A DNA stretch of 64,000 nt from an uncultured Bacteroidales bacterium (GTDB lineage Bacteria; Bacteroidota; Bacteroidia; Bacteroidales; F082): contig ONKQ01000014.1 of NCBI GenBank assembly GCA_900318465.1, positions 115,906 through 179,905 of the forward strand. The letters are read 5' to 3'. A program made the translations under genes and the position numbers. Below the pieces are notes generated by a model. It did no database searches. It was not told the DNA's origin and worked only from the letters and a program-made list of their open reading frames with translations. Each line of letters opens with the position of its first letter. The first letter of the stretch is position 1. Of this stretch, positions 50,347 to 58,461 are shown piece by piece.

Positions 50347-51030
50347 ATGGAGAAACCGAACAAACGTAATCGAATTATCATTATCGGTAATGGCTTTGAT
50401 TTGGCTCATGGATTAAGAACTAGTTATCGGAACTTTATTGATTGGCTTTGGGATAAGAAAGTCGAAGAAATCAATGAGGTGAAGAAGAAGATTGAGTCTA
50501 ATAGTCGAATAGTTGATAAAGACAATATGTTTATTGTTGATGTGGGAGAACGGAATGAGTTTAATAGTGCTGATGAGTTGAAAAGATGGATCACATACAA
50601 GAATGGCTTGTTGGACACATTGGAGAAGAAAAGGAGTAAACTAAAAGATCCAAAATGGTCGGATATTGAGGACGTGTACTACGATTGTTTGTTGAAGTGT
50701 AATGACCATTTTGGTATTGAAAAAGAAGAAAAGAATTACGAGGAATTGTCAATCATTAAACTCAATCGTGAATTTCGGGTGTTGAGGGCTAAACTTCTTG
50801 AATACTTGCAGTTCATTTATTATGATTCGGCAGATAAAGACAGACCAGAGTTTATCAAATTGACACATAGAATGAAAAAAATCTTCGAAGCCCAAGACCA
50901 TAATGGTAATGAGATTGAGAAGACTGTTTTCATTAGTTTTAATTATACACCTACTTTGGAATCAAATGGATATTCAGATTCAAGTGAAACAAAAAAAAGG
51001 AAACGCCGAAATCATTTATATACATGGTAA
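50347..51030 (+). CDS. AbiH-type abortive infection protein, upstream frame
   Basis: A 227-residue open frame carrying the AbiH start: IIIIGNGFDLAHGLRTSYRN is the family's N-terminal Rossmann-like signature, and TVFISFNYTPTLE near residue 196 is the second conserved strand. AbiH proteins give abortive infection in lactococci by an unknown mechanism. The frame is lost just after SDSSETKK, at a run of eight A (50991-50998), giving a short nonsense tail ending LYTW. The expected next motif, YIHGNLQDKDSIIFGYGDE, is read one base later in the second frame that runs to 52237. If the run had seven A, one protein of about 630 residues would result. Confidence 0.8.
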   Translation: MEKPNKRNRIIIIGNGFDLAHGLRTSYRNFIDWLWDKKVEEINEVKKKIESNSRIVDKDNMFIVDVGERNEFNSADELKRWITYKNGLLDTLEKKRSKLKDPKWSDIEDVYYDCLLKCNDHFGIEKEEKNYEELSIIKLNREFRVLRAKLLEYLQFIYYDSADKDRPEFIKLTHRMKKIFEAQDHNGNEIEKTVFISFNYTPTLESNGYSDSSETKKRKRRNHLYTW

Positions 51031-52237
51031 TCTACAAGATAAAGATTCGATAATATTTGGGTATGGTGATGAGTTGGATTCCAATTCTTTGAATATCCAA
51101 GAAAACAAAGACAATACATTTTTGGAATTCAACAAAGCGGTGCTTTATGCGAGAAGTGGTGAATATCAAAGGATTGTCCCCTACATTTATGGTAACAATG
51201 ATTATGAGGTCTATATCTTAGGGCATTCGTGTGCCAATAGTGATAGAGCCTTACTGAATGAGATATTTGATAATGAACATTGCAAACTAATCAAATACTA
51301 TTATTATTCTGGTTCTCCTGGAATAGAGGTGAATTTCAAAGAACAAATTAGCAATTTATATCGTATTTTTGGCAACAATCATCGTGGTTTCAGAGCAATT
51401 TTTTGCCCCTTGCATAAATCGGAAAGAATCCCTCAAATTGGTGATATAGAAAACTTTATTGTTGATGAGGAGACCTCTGCTTCAACAAATACTGTCATTG
51501 AAATATTGGGGGTTCAGTTTGTAAAAGTTAAAGGCGGATGCCTTGATGATGGAACAAAAGTAGAGGATTTTTGGATAGGAAAGTATCCTGTTACTGAACT
51601 TCAATGGAAGAATATTATTGGTGAAAATGTTGACGATGAAAAAGGAGACGATTTCCCTGTAGTCAGGATTAAATACGGTGAGTGTTTGAAATTTGTTGGT
51701 GAATTAGCCTCTCAATCAGGCAGAGCAGTTTCATTGCCGACGGAGGAACAATGGATGTTCGCTGCTCGTGGTGGGAATAATAGCAAGAACTATATATATG
51801 CTGGCAGTAATAATATTGATGAAGTTGGTTGGTATAAAGGAAATAGCGAAGGGCATCTTCATCCTGTCGGGAAAAAGAAACCAAACGAGTTAGGCATTTA
51901 TGATATGAGTGGAAATGTTTGGGAATACACAAAAACAGTTACTCGGTCTTCTATTAATAAAAACGGAATTAATCTGATAAAACTCGAAGAACTGGAGGAA
52001 ATCACAGAAAAAAAGACAAATGAAGTCGTTTATGCAAAAGATGTTCTCAGTGGTAAAATGCATAGGATGAATTTTGAAGAAGCAGTAATTAAAACATTTA
52101 AAAGTCGCTTTTTGTCAAATGTAGTATGCGGTGGAGGATACCTTAGTAAAAATTCACATTGTCGTACTAATAGTAAAAAAGTTATTGAAAGACCAGCCGT
52201 TCATGTTGGATTCCGTGTGGTGATAAACCAAGAATGA
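50990..52237 (+). CDS. AbiH C-terminus fused to a formylglycine-generating-enzyme-like domain, downstream frame
   Basis: This frame continues the protein above after an A8 run. Read from about 50990, it holds the rest of AbiH (IIYIHGNLQDKDSIIFGYGD; VYILGHSCANSDRALLNEIF), and from about residue 170 an FGE/SUMF1 domain: VKVKGGCLDDGTKVEDFWIG, GKYPVTELQWKNIIG, RAVSLPTEEQWMFAARGG, LGIYDMSGNVWEYT and the end HVGFRVVINQE. The fold is a C-type-lectin-like shell, used in FGE as an enzyme and in other proteins to bind ligands. As an AbiH add-on it may sense or modify something. An alternative ATG at 50903 lies in the overlap but would give a meaningless first 28 residues. Confidence 0.8.
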   Translation, partial: QKKGNAEIIYIHGNLQDKDSIIFGYGDELDSNSLNIQENKDNTFLEFNKAVLYARSGEYQRIVPYIYGNNDYEVYILGHSCANSDRALLNEIFDNEHCKLIKYYYYSGSPGIEVNFKEQISNLYRIFGNNHRGFRAIFCPLHKSERIPQIGDIENFIVDEETSASTNTVIEILGVQFVKVKGGCLDDGTKVEDFWIGKYPVTELQWKNIIGENVDDEKGDDFPVVRIKYGECLKFVGELASQSGRAVSLPTEEQWMFAARGGNNSKNYIYAGSNNIDEVGWYKGNSEGHLHPVGKKKPNELGIYDMSGNVWEYTKTVTRSSINKNGINLIKLEELEEITEKKTNEVVYAKDVLSGKMHRMNFEEAVIKTFKSRFLSNVVCGGGYLSKNSHCRTNSKKVIERPAVHVGFRVVINQE

Positions 52238-52650
52238 CTATGGTGTTTGGCCACATTTATATTCTATACTGATATTGAAATGGTTATAATGCTTTTTTTG
52301 GGGGGGGAGTATGTGTTTTTTAATGACGGAAATGGATGATGTCAACTGTTTTAGAGCTATGTTTCATTGTGACTTGACGCAACTGCTATGACAACAAGGG
52401 TATGTCCAAAGCCTCGAAGACTACATCCGAAACGAGGTGAATAAGTTTTGCAGCGATGAGGAAATCAAGTTGCGGCGGTAAGTTTTTTCAACGCGAATGT
52501 ACATGAATTACTTACGGATTGTTCAGAAAGGAATTTTTGAAAAATTCGTGGCATATTCGGGGTAATTCGTGTTTTCTAAAAACAGACCTCTGCTGTTTTT
52601 CAGAAAATGTGTATTTTTGCAAGTGGAAATCATTGAAAGGAGAAAAGATT
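52238..52650. other. Intergenic stretch with repeats and a gene fragment
   Basis: It contains a T7-G8 run at 52293-52307, a degenerate gene copy at 52341-52481, AATTCGTG repeats at 52540-52580, and a -7 box TATTTTTG at 52611-52618 in front of the small gene at 52651. Confidence 0.6.
52341..52481 (+). pseudogene. Degenerate copy of the small gene at 52651
   Basis: The reading NCFRAMFHCDLTQLL, TGA, QQGYVQSLEDYIRNEV, NKFCSDEEIKLRR matches the C-terminal half of 52651-52919, including the TGA at the same place. It has no start codon or N-terminal half. Confidence 0.6.
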
Positions 52651-52821
52651 ATGGCAAAACCGATAGAAGCAACACCAGTGTTGGAAGGCTCGGATGCTCT
52701 CGCTTTCTTTGCTGAAATGGAAAAGAACGAGAAAGCGTCGGAAGAGGAAAGAATGCGCGTAAAGGCTGATGCCAACTTTTTTCGAGCTATGTTTCATTAT
52801 GATTTGACGCAACTGCTTTGA
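52651..52821 (+). CDS. Small antitoxin-like protein, ending early at an in-frame TGA
   Basis: 56 codons starting MAKPIEATPVLEGSDALAFF. The start resembles small Bacteroidales proteins of the MAKPIxATPxLxGxDA type that occur singly or before toxins. At 52819 a TGA interrupts the frame; in phase after it come QQANKKNVQTLEDYIRNKVH and KLCSDEEIKLRR with a stop at 52919, and that tail is found in five places in this window. So the original gene probably coded for about 89 residues. A promoter piece with TATTTTTG and a repeat that recurs near 61490 precede it. Function unknown. Confidence 0.55.
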   Translation: MAKPIEATPVLEGSDALAFFAEMEKNEKASEEERMRVKADANFFRAMFHYDLTQLL

Positions 52822-52954
52822 CAGCAGGCCAACAAGAAGAATGTCCAAACCCTCGAAGACTACATCCGAAACAAGGTGCATAAGCTATGCAGCGATGAGG
52901 AGATCAAGTTGCGGCGGTAAGGCTTTTTTCAACACGAATTTCCATTAATTATTC

Positions 52955-53060
52955 ACGAAATCGCAGATTGGCTAGCGCCGAATCGGAGATTTCAACGGAG
53001 TTAATTATCAGAAATGAATTTTTGAAAAATTCGTGGTAAATTCGTGGTAATTCGTGTAAA
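52955..53060 (+). repeat. Dispersed ATTCGTG/CACGAAT repeat, inverted copy of 61508-61630
   Basis: ATCGCAGATTGGCTAGCGCC, then GAATCGGAGATTTCAACGGA, then GTTAATTATCAGAAATGAAT, then TTTTGAAAAATTCGTGG is the reverse complement of 61545-61625 with almost no changes. The family continues at 58470-58720, 54240-54280 and 46860-46905. Confidence 0.7.
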
Positions 53061-53145
53061 AAACCTACTATCTTTTACTAAAATTCACTATATTCCATGG
53101 CGCATTGCTGGTGGTGCTATATTTTCGCGACCGTTAAGTAACTGT

Positions 53146-53280
53146 TCAAAATTAAACTGCAATATCTTTTGACTTCGGGACACGGGACTTCGAGACTTCG
53201 GGACAAGTAAATGCCTCATAGTCTCGCAGTCCCGAAGTCTCGCGTCCAATATGTAAACTAATTTCACTCATCTACTTAAT
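53146..53280 (+). repeat. Dispersed intergenic TTCGGGAC element, copy 2
   Basis: It begins TTCAAAATTAAACTGCAATA, like copy 1 at 24972, then has TTCGGGAC and CACGGGACTTCG units, a CTCGCAGTCCCGAAGTCT section, and ends CTCATCTACTTAATAC. It lies directly after the stop of the gene at 53291. Confidence 0.7.
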
Positions 53281-53290
53281 ACAATTAGTG

Positions 53291-53743
53291 TTACAGCAAT
53301 TCAGCGACAAGTGCAACATCCGACTCGCCGAAGGAAAGCCCCTTGACCTCAAGCAACTCAAGGACTGAAGTTAGCGCTTCAACTTTGTCGAGGTGAACCG
53401 TCAGCCTGTTGCGGTTCTCTTCGTCAATGGTCACCAAGCCTTTCATCTCAGCGTCACCGAGAATCTTCTCCAAAGTGCTTTCTTCATCCTTGCGTTGTTT
53501 GGTGAGAACTTTCTGTCCCCAGCGAGCAACACCCAAAAGCCCAGACAATTGGACATCGACCACAATGTCGTGTCCGGCAAGCTCCACCAAGCTCAGCTCG
53601 GCATCAGCCGCCAATATGGATTTCTTGATGTGAGCGTTGATGGTGTTTTCCTTCACATGCTCTATCTTGTCAATGGTGACGGTTCCATTCAATATTTTAT
53701 TGAGGAACGTCTTGAGTTCCGGATAAGCTATATTCAAGTTCAT
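53291..53743 (-). CDS. Uncharacterised protein next to the Ycf46-like ATPase (paralogue family member)
   Basis: A 150-residue soluble protein with no recognised family. It starts MNLNIAYPELKTFLNKILNG and ends KGLSFGESDVALVAELL. The C-terminal part RLTVHLDKVEALTSVLELLE is closely like the corresponding region of the genes at 53777 and 45889. The middle section (LSGLLGVARWGQKVLTKQRK) is an insertion the neighbours lack. It is the last gene of the six-gene region; 33 bases separate it from the paralogue before it, so they are co-transcribed. Confidence 0.65.
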   Translation of the reverse strand: MNLNIAYPELKTFLNKILNGTVTIDKIEHVKENTINAHIKKSILAADAELSLVELAGHDIVVDVQLSGLLGVARWGQKVLTKQRKDEESTLEKILGDAEMKGLVTIDEENRNRLTVHLDKVEALTSVLELLEVKGLSFGESDVALVAELL

Positions 53744-53776
53744 GGTTGTGCAAATTTACAGATTCGGGCCAACATT

Positions 53777-54112
53777 TTATTCCACCACATCGACCTCCAG
53801 ATTGAGACCTGATTCGCGGAAGTTGATTCCTTTGACTGTGAGCAAGTCCAACACCGTTTCCAGGCCCTCAATATCCTTCAAATGTATGGTGAAACGAGTG
53901 GCTTGTTCCGATGTGATCATCTTGCCTATCTCGAACCCGAGTTCAAAAGTGATGTTGTTGTCTTTGATTTCGGTTGCGCGCAAATCGGCAGTGATGCCCG
54001 ACAATGAAACACGAGCAGTGTTGTCGGCGCCCACACCCTCGACCTTGATGTCCATCTGGAATTTCTTGGAAATGAATTTCTCGATTTCCGAATAAGCTAT
54101 TTGTAAATTCAT
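53777..54112 (-). CDS. Uncharacterised protein, short paralogue
   Basis: A 111-residue protein, the shortest member of the three-gene family in this window. It begins MNLQIAYSEIEKFISKKFQM and has RFTIHLKDIEGLETVLDLLT in its second half. The protein looks like one alpha/beta domain alternating strands (ARVSLSGITADLRATEIKD; ITFELGFEIGKMI). It has its own -7 box TATTTTTG (minus strand 54201-54208), so this gene and the next may be expressed apart from the ATPase. Confidence 0.65.
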   Translation of the reverse strand: MNLQIAYSEIEKFISKKFQMDIKVEGVGADNTARVSLSGITADLRATEIKDNNITFELGFEIGKMITSEQATRFTIHLKDIEGLETVLDLLTVKGINFRESGLNLEVDVVE

Positions 54113-54200
54113 ATCACTCTGATATTTAATTGGTTTATTTTAGATTGATTCGACAGTTGTTTGGTACTTTTCCAAAATGGTCAAGCACCAAATGAATCTA

Positions 54201-54208
54201 CAAAAATA
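54201..54208 (-). promoter_or_regulatory. -7 element before the short paralogue gene
   Basis: TATTTTTG on the minus strand, 89-96 bases before the ATG at 54112. No clear -33 TTG. It lies in a 223-base gap that also carries fragments of the dispersed C-terminal repeat (54290-54335). Confidence 0.45.
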
Positions 54209-54335
54209 GAGTTTTTTCTTTGCGGATGAATTTATTCGTTTTTTTCATTTGTGAATAATTCATGGAAATTCGCGTTGGACACAAGACTTAACGACGCAAC
54301 TTGATTTCCTCATCACTGCAAAGCAAAACCAAGAT

Positions 54336-55901
54336 TCATTTCGTTTTCGTTATGCTTCCCGTAGTGGCATCTTTGAAACTGCTTTCCTCAAACACTTTCT
54401 TCATGTTGTCAATCTGTTTCTTGCACGACTTTGAAATGCTAATGGTTCGATTCGCGATTTCTTCAAGATTCTTTCTGAACACATTCTCCTGTACAGCCTT
54501 GTTTTCTTCCATCTCTTTCAAGAAGCACTCTTCCATCGCTTCATTGACAACCGCTTCAATATCAGCGCCATTGAAACCATTAGTACAATTAAGCAATGAA
54601 TCTGTCGGCTCAAGGTTCCCCTTGCCTTTTTTCTTAAAATGCACTTTGAAGATAGCCCTTCTTTCTTCTTTGGTCGGCAGATTGACACAAAAAATCTCAT
54701 CAAAGCGGCCTTTGCGCTTCAATTCGGGCGGCAGATTGTCGGCGTTGTTAGCCGTGGCAATTACATAAACGCTACTGGTTTTGTCTTGCATCCACGAAAG
54801 GAAATAGCCGAACATTCGCGTCATGATGTCATTGCCGCCTATGCCTGAAAACGCTTTTTCGATTTCGTCAATCCACAATACGCAAGGCGCAGCAGCCTCG
54901 GCAATCTGGATGGCGCGGCGCAAGTTCCCTTCGCTTTCGCCAACATACTTGCCCATCATGCTTCCCATGTCCATTTTCAGCAATGGCGTATTGAACAAAG
55001 CCGCAGAAGCCTTGGCGCACAATGATTTGCCGCAGCCTGGCATTCCAACAATGAAAACGCCTTTGGGCACAGCTACCTTTTTGCTCATGGCTTCGCCAAT
55101 GTTTTTGATGACCTTTTCTTTCTTCCGCAAATACGCTTTCAGTGCATCCATACCGCCAATGCTGTCGAGGCTGGCTGGGGTGTCAACCAATTCGAGCAAA
55201 CCTGATTTTCTGACCATTTGCTTCTTGTGCTGCAAAATCATGCTTTGGTCCTCGGCGGTCAGGGTGCCGTTGCTGCTCATGGCCATGTCCAACATGCGGT
55301 CAATCTCGAAGTAGGTCAGGCCTTTCAATGAAGGCATCAACATGTCCGTATCGCCTTCCTTGAAGTTTTCCTTGTATTCGTTGACTTCCACATGCCAGTC
55401 TATCAGTTCCTTGATTTCCTCATCGCTTGGGAAGGTGATGTCAAGATAAGAAGCGTATTTGTCAAGTTCTTGGGGCAGACGGATATAGGTGGACACGATG
55501 ATGACGGTCGTGCTGAATGAACGGTCGTAAAGCCTGCGTTGGGCAATCAGTTGAAGTTGGGTCTTGATTTTGGTTTTCACAGGGTCGAAATAGCCCGCGC
55601 CACCTGCTTGCTCGTTCACATAGTCTTGAACATCTTTAAGGACAAGGTATTTGTCGATGGGCTTGAAGAGTTCCTCTTTCACGTAAAAATCAAGGAATTG
55701 CTCAAGCGACACATCTTGTTTTGATTCCTTGGTCCTGAAATCGGTTTTGCCTGTCGCGGGATTCCACTCATACACATTCTTGAAGCCAACCACCTCCCCT
55801 ATAAGTGCGTCAACACGGGCAAAGTCGTGGTCTTGTATGCAGATGATAGGCGTGTTCACATCTATCATCTTCCTGAAGTTGGTGATAATGCTGCTGTTCA
55901 T
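54336..55901 (-). CDS. Ycf46-like AAA+ ATPase
   Basis: A 521-residue AAA+ protein of the Ycf46-like group. An N-terminal domain of about 240 residues (TPIICIQDHDFARVDALIGE; FSTTVIIVSTYIRLPQELDK) is of the degenerate-ATPase type seen in Ycf46. The AAA core has GVFIVGMPGCGKSLCAKASA (Walker A), VLWIDEIEKAFSGIG (Walker B), YVIATANNADNLPPEL (sensor 1) and RKGRFDEIFCVNLP (arginine finger region). NGFNGADIEAVVNEAMEE is the lid helix. Members form rings that remodel proteins; targets are unknown. It is the fourth gene of a unit that starts at 58378, 7 bases after the gene before it. Confidence 0.88.
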   Translation of the reverse strand: MNSSIITNFRKMIDVNTPIICIQDHDFARVDALIGEVVGFKNVYEWNPATGKTDFRTKESKQDVSLEQFLDFYVKEELFKPIDKYLVLKDVQDYVNEQAGGAGYFDPVKTKIKTQLQLIAQRRLYDRSFSTTVIIVSTYIRLPQELDKYASYLDITFPSDEEIKELIDWHVEVNEYKENFKEGDTDMLMPSLKGLTYFEIDRMLDMAMSSNGTLTAEDQSMILQHKKQMVRKSGLLELVDTPASLDSIGGMDALKAYLRKKEKVIKNIGEAMSKKVAVPKGVFIVGMPGCGKSLCAKASAALFNTPLLKMDMGSMMGKYVGESEGNLRRAIQIAEAAAPCVLWIDEIEKAFSGIGGNDIMTRMFGYFLSWMQDKTSSVYVIATANNADNLPPELKRKGRFDEIFCVNLPTKEERRAIFKVHFKKKGKGNLEPTDSLLNCTNGFNGADIEAVVNEAMEECFLKEMEENKAVQENVFRKNLEEIANRTISISKSCKKQIDNMKKVFEESSFKDATTGSITKTK

Positions 55902-55908
55902 CTTAATC

Positions 55909-57318
55909 CTAATTTAAAATGGAATACCTTTCGCCATGCGTTTCCAAAAAGAAAAACAACTGCTCCACAATCGAAGCATCATTCAAGTCGCATTTCAATC
56001 CCTTTTCCGAAGCAACAACTCCTTTTTGGCCGCTCTGTTTCAAGCCAAAGATGGGTTTATATGGAGAATCCTCTTCCAACTTCCCAACATATTTCTTGAA
56101 CAATTCGACACTGCCGAATTGTTGTTCAAACGAAAGCGCTCCTATTAGAAACACTACTGACTTGTATTCGGGGAAATTGCAAGTGGCAGTCGTGCCCATC
56201 AAAGTTTCCATCGAAATCCTGATAGCGTCCTGACTTCGCAGTTCGGTCTTTCTGCGAATAGGGTCACTTTCGGGTTGGTGTTCTTTCAAAATCTTTATCC
56301 CATACCTGCAAAGGCTGTAAAAATCATCCTCCTTTTCGATTTTGTCAAGGTCATGGGAAATCTTGTCCAAGTCTGAAACGGATATCCGATTATTGCCATC
56401 TCTGTAGCGGTCAAGGATTTGCGTTAGCTTCGGATAGCTATGCGTAATATCAAACCATTCCTTTTTGGCCTTTTCAAAACCGAGACTTGATGATTTTTCC
56501 AAACAGGCAATGGCTTTGTCTTTATCGCCGATTTTCTTATAAAGCGAATACATTAAAAAGAAACATTCCGCTTGCCGTTTGGTATCCAATTGGTTCTCAA
56601 AACGTTCAAAGAAGGCTATCCAATCCTTATCCGCTTTCGTTTCTCTTGCTGTTTTGTTTTCAAACAACGCCTTAACAAAGAAGAACTCGTCGGTTATCAA
56701 TAATTCATCAATGTACCCAACATTTTCCTTCACCAAACCATCAATCAATTCCCTTGACCTGGATTGGCTTTTTTCCATCTCCGCCAAATCATTGGTTTTC
56801 TCATACAATTGGGACAAAATGAGATGGTATTCCACTTCTTCCATGGCTTCAAGACGCATCTGTTTTGCCTTGAAGAAACTTATCCATTCCCCAACGCTTT
56901 TCAGTTCCCGACAGGAATCAAACCACGCTTTCGCCGTTTTGTAATCCATCTCCATCGAGTCCAAAACAAAGGAGAAAGCATGATGAAGGTTTTTTGTCAG
57001 GTTTTTGCCTTGATAGAATCTGAAGAGCGCATCGGCATCTTCAAAAGCATGTCCACCCAACTCATTCTCAAAGAGCAAGCTGCTGAATTTGACGCAATCC
57101 TTGGCAGAAGGCTTTTCAATCCGGGCAAATGCATCCACCTTTTCGGCCAATTCCTTTTCGTTCTGCTGCTTCAGCCAGCGCGACAGGCTTTTTCCCTTCA
57201 CTGCCTCCCAAAGGTCAGGCACCGAGAAATTCTGTTTCAGCGAGTCGAGCGAGAAATGCTCCTCCCCTCCCGACTTGATCCTGATTCTGACAGGTTTTGC
57301 TTTAGGTTCAAGTTTCAT
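55909..57318 (-). CDS. Uncharacterised helical protein of the Ycf46-like ATPase unit
   Basis: A 469-residue soluble protein I do not recognise. It is dominated by helices with TPR-like spacing, for example EVEYHLILSQLYEKTNDLAE and AECFFLMYSLYKKIGDKDKA with IACLEKSSSLGFEKAKKEWF. This suggests a repeat scaffold of helix pairs in the middle (residues about 165-320). The ends are not repeat-like: the first 60 residues (VRIRIKSGGEEHFSLDSLKQ) and the last 100 look like separate domains. It overlaps the preceding gene by four bases and is 7 bases from the ATPase gene. A scaffold or sensor feeding the ATPase is a guess. Confidence 0.65.
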   Translation of the reverse strand: MKLEPKAKPVRIRIKSGGEEHFSLDSLKQNFSVPDLWEAVKGKSLSRWLKQQNEKELAEKVDAFARIEKPSAKDCVKFSSLLFENELGGHAFEDADALFRFYQGKNLTKNLHHAFSFVLDSMEMDYKTAKAWFDSCRELKSVGEWISFFKAKQMRLEAMEEVEYHLILSQLYEKTNDLAEMEKSQSRSRELIDGLVKENVGYIDELLITDEFFFVKALFENKTARETKADKDWIAFFERFENQLDTKRQAECFFLMYSLYKKIGDKDKAIACLEKSSSLGFEKAKKEWFDITHSYPKLTQILDRYRDGNNRISVSDLDKISHDLDKIEKEDDFYSLCRYGIKILKEHQPESDPIRRKTELRSQDAIRISMETLMGTTATCNFPEYKSVVFLIGALSFEQQFGSVELFKKYVGKLEEDSPYKPIFGLKQSGQKGVVASEKGLKCDLNDASIVEQLFFFLETHGERYSILN

Positions 57319-58016
57319 AGGCCTCTGTTTTGTCCATAAACGGCATTCAACTGATAGTTCTTCGCCTTGGCTCTAAGTTCACGTGATTTGGCCAAAACGG
57401 GCCTTGCTGCTTCTTTTGCCATCCGCGACGCTTTTTCGATGCCCACGGGAATGGCTTCTTTTACTTTGGGCGCGACCAAAGTCAGCACATATTTGAGGAT
57501 GGGCTTTGAAAGTTGAATCGCCAAAGCCGCAGGTGGAAATGCAACGGAAAGCGCATCGGAAATCACATCGACAGTAGCTTCCACGTTGTCAATCACAGCA
57601 TTAGCAATGGCAATCGTCCGGACAGCCGCATGGTCGACCAACGCATCGACCATTTCTTCAGCGGGAATCTCGCCTTTTGCGGCCTTGTAAGCCACTTTTA
57701 CTTGGGTCAAACTGTTGTCGACAACGGAAGCGATGGCTTTAGGCGAACTATCAGGCATATCAAAAGGCAAAACGCCAGAATCCTTGGCCAAAGCAATACC
57801 CGCTGCAAATAGTTTCTTCAAGGCCGAATCTTTGTTGCCAACAAGCGGAGCATCAAGGAACTCTTGCACACAATTGAGGGGCGCGGATTCGCCCTCGCCA
57901 ACAACTGCATTACCATCAAGAAGCGCAGTTTCCAAAGAGACATACTGGGAAAGGTTGTTCTTCAGTTTGTCGCCAAAAGCCTGAAAATCTTCCGAGTAGA
58001 TGTATTCGTTCTCCAT
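57315..58016 (-). CDS. Uncharacterised protein with hydrophobic helices, second gene of the ATPase unit
   Basis: About 233 residues. Two in-frame starts compete: 58022, which forms an ATGA overlap with the preceding stop, and 58016, which has AAGGAGG seven bases before it; the second fits a ribosome binding site better. The N-terminal half is helical and acidic. Residues about 140-190 contain long low-polarity stretches (IAIANAVIDNVEATVDVISD; SVAFPPAALAIQLSKPILKY) that could insert in or lie on a membrane, then a basic tail (KASRMAKEAARPVLAKSREL). I know no family for it. A membrane-active effector is possible but unsupported beyond this composition. Confidence 0.6.
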   Translation of the reverse strand: MENEYIYSEDFQAFGDKLKNNLSQYVSLETALLDGNAVVGEGESAPLNCVQEFLDAPLVGNKDSALKKLFAAGIALAKDSGVLPFDMPDSSPKAIASVVDNSLTQVKVAYKAAKGEIPAEEMVDALVDHAAVRTIAIANAVIDNVEATVDVISDALSVAFPPAALAIQLSKPILKYVLTLVAPKVKEAIPVGIEKASRMAKEAARPVLAKSRELRAKAKNYQLNAVYGQNRGL

Positions 58017-58018
58017 AC

Positions 58019-58378
58019 TCATCCCTCCTTATTGGTTGGTTCGTCAACACCGATGCTTTGCAGAACGCCACGGTCGACAGCCTTGGCAATGCCTTCGGCA
58101 ATCGCGGCTTTTTCTTCGTCGGTTCTGCCTTCGGTGAGTTTTGCGGTCTCGGCCAGAATCCATTTCTTGGTGGTCTCGCCCTCTTCGTGTGCGGCTTCCA
58201 ACGACGATTTCTTTTCCTGCATCTCGTCAAGCAGGCCCAAAGAAGCCTTGATGCTATTCATGCAGTTTTCGCTCGCGCCCAATTCTTGAGCCACCTGTGC
58301 GACGATTTTCTCCACATCCATCTCAGGATGGGCTTCGTAGGCTTGCAGCAGTGCTGCCATTATTTCGTTGTAGGTCAT
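58019..58378 (-). CDS. Uncharacterised small helical protein, first gene of the ATPase unit
   Basis: A 119-residue acidic, helical protein of unknown family. It begins MTYNEIMAALLQAYEAHPEM and the rest is mostly Ala-, Glu- and Lys-rich helix (KKSSLEAAHEEGETTKKWIL; TDEEKAAIAEGIAKAVDRGV). It has no signal peptide. A -7 box TATTTTTG lies at 58437-58444 on the minus strand, about 60 bases upstream, so it begins the operon. Its last codons overlap the next gene. Confidence 0.6.
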   Translation of the reverse strand: MTYNEIMAALLQAYEAHPEMDVEKIVAQVAQELGASENCMNSIKASLGLLDEMQEKKSSLEAAHEEGETTKKWILAETAKLTEGRTDEEKAAIAEGIAKAVDRGVLQSIGVDEPTNKEG

Positions 58379-58436
58379 ATATTTAAATCGTTCTATTTCA
58401 TGGATAGTGCCAAAAAACTTTTCATTCCCCTCGCCA

Positions 58437-58444
58437 CAAAAATA
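58437..58444 (-). promoter_or_regulatory. -7 element of the Ycf46-like ATPase operon
   Basis: TATTTTTG on the minus strand, about 59-66 bases before the first gene. The region upstream is made of dispersed AATTCGTG repeats. No clear -33. Confidence 0.5.
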
Positions 58445-58461
58445 CGCATTTCTGGAAAAAC

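Larger units (their letters stand above)
52920..53290. other. Intergenic stretch rich in dispersed repeats
   Basis: It holds the inverted counterpart (52960-53035) of the repeat at 61545-61625, ATTCGTGG units near 53030-53060, an ATTCACTATATTCCATG piece near 53090, and the second TTCGGGAC element (53146-53280). No gene recognised. Confidence 0.65.

Noticed and set aside
50990-52237. Programmed -1 frameshift or a diversity-generating retroelement target in the AbiH-FGE gene
   Set aside because: The join needs +1 (or loss of one A), not -1, and no reverse transcriptase or template repeat is present near the FGE-like end.
52293-52307. T7-G8 run as a phase-variable switch
   Set aside because: It lies in a gap after the stop at 52237 and not at a good promoter spacer for any gene seen.
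52651-52919. Selenocysteine at the in-frame TGA
   Set aside because: No SECIS-like stem could be made out right after the TGA and no selenium genes are in view; the copies look degenerate.
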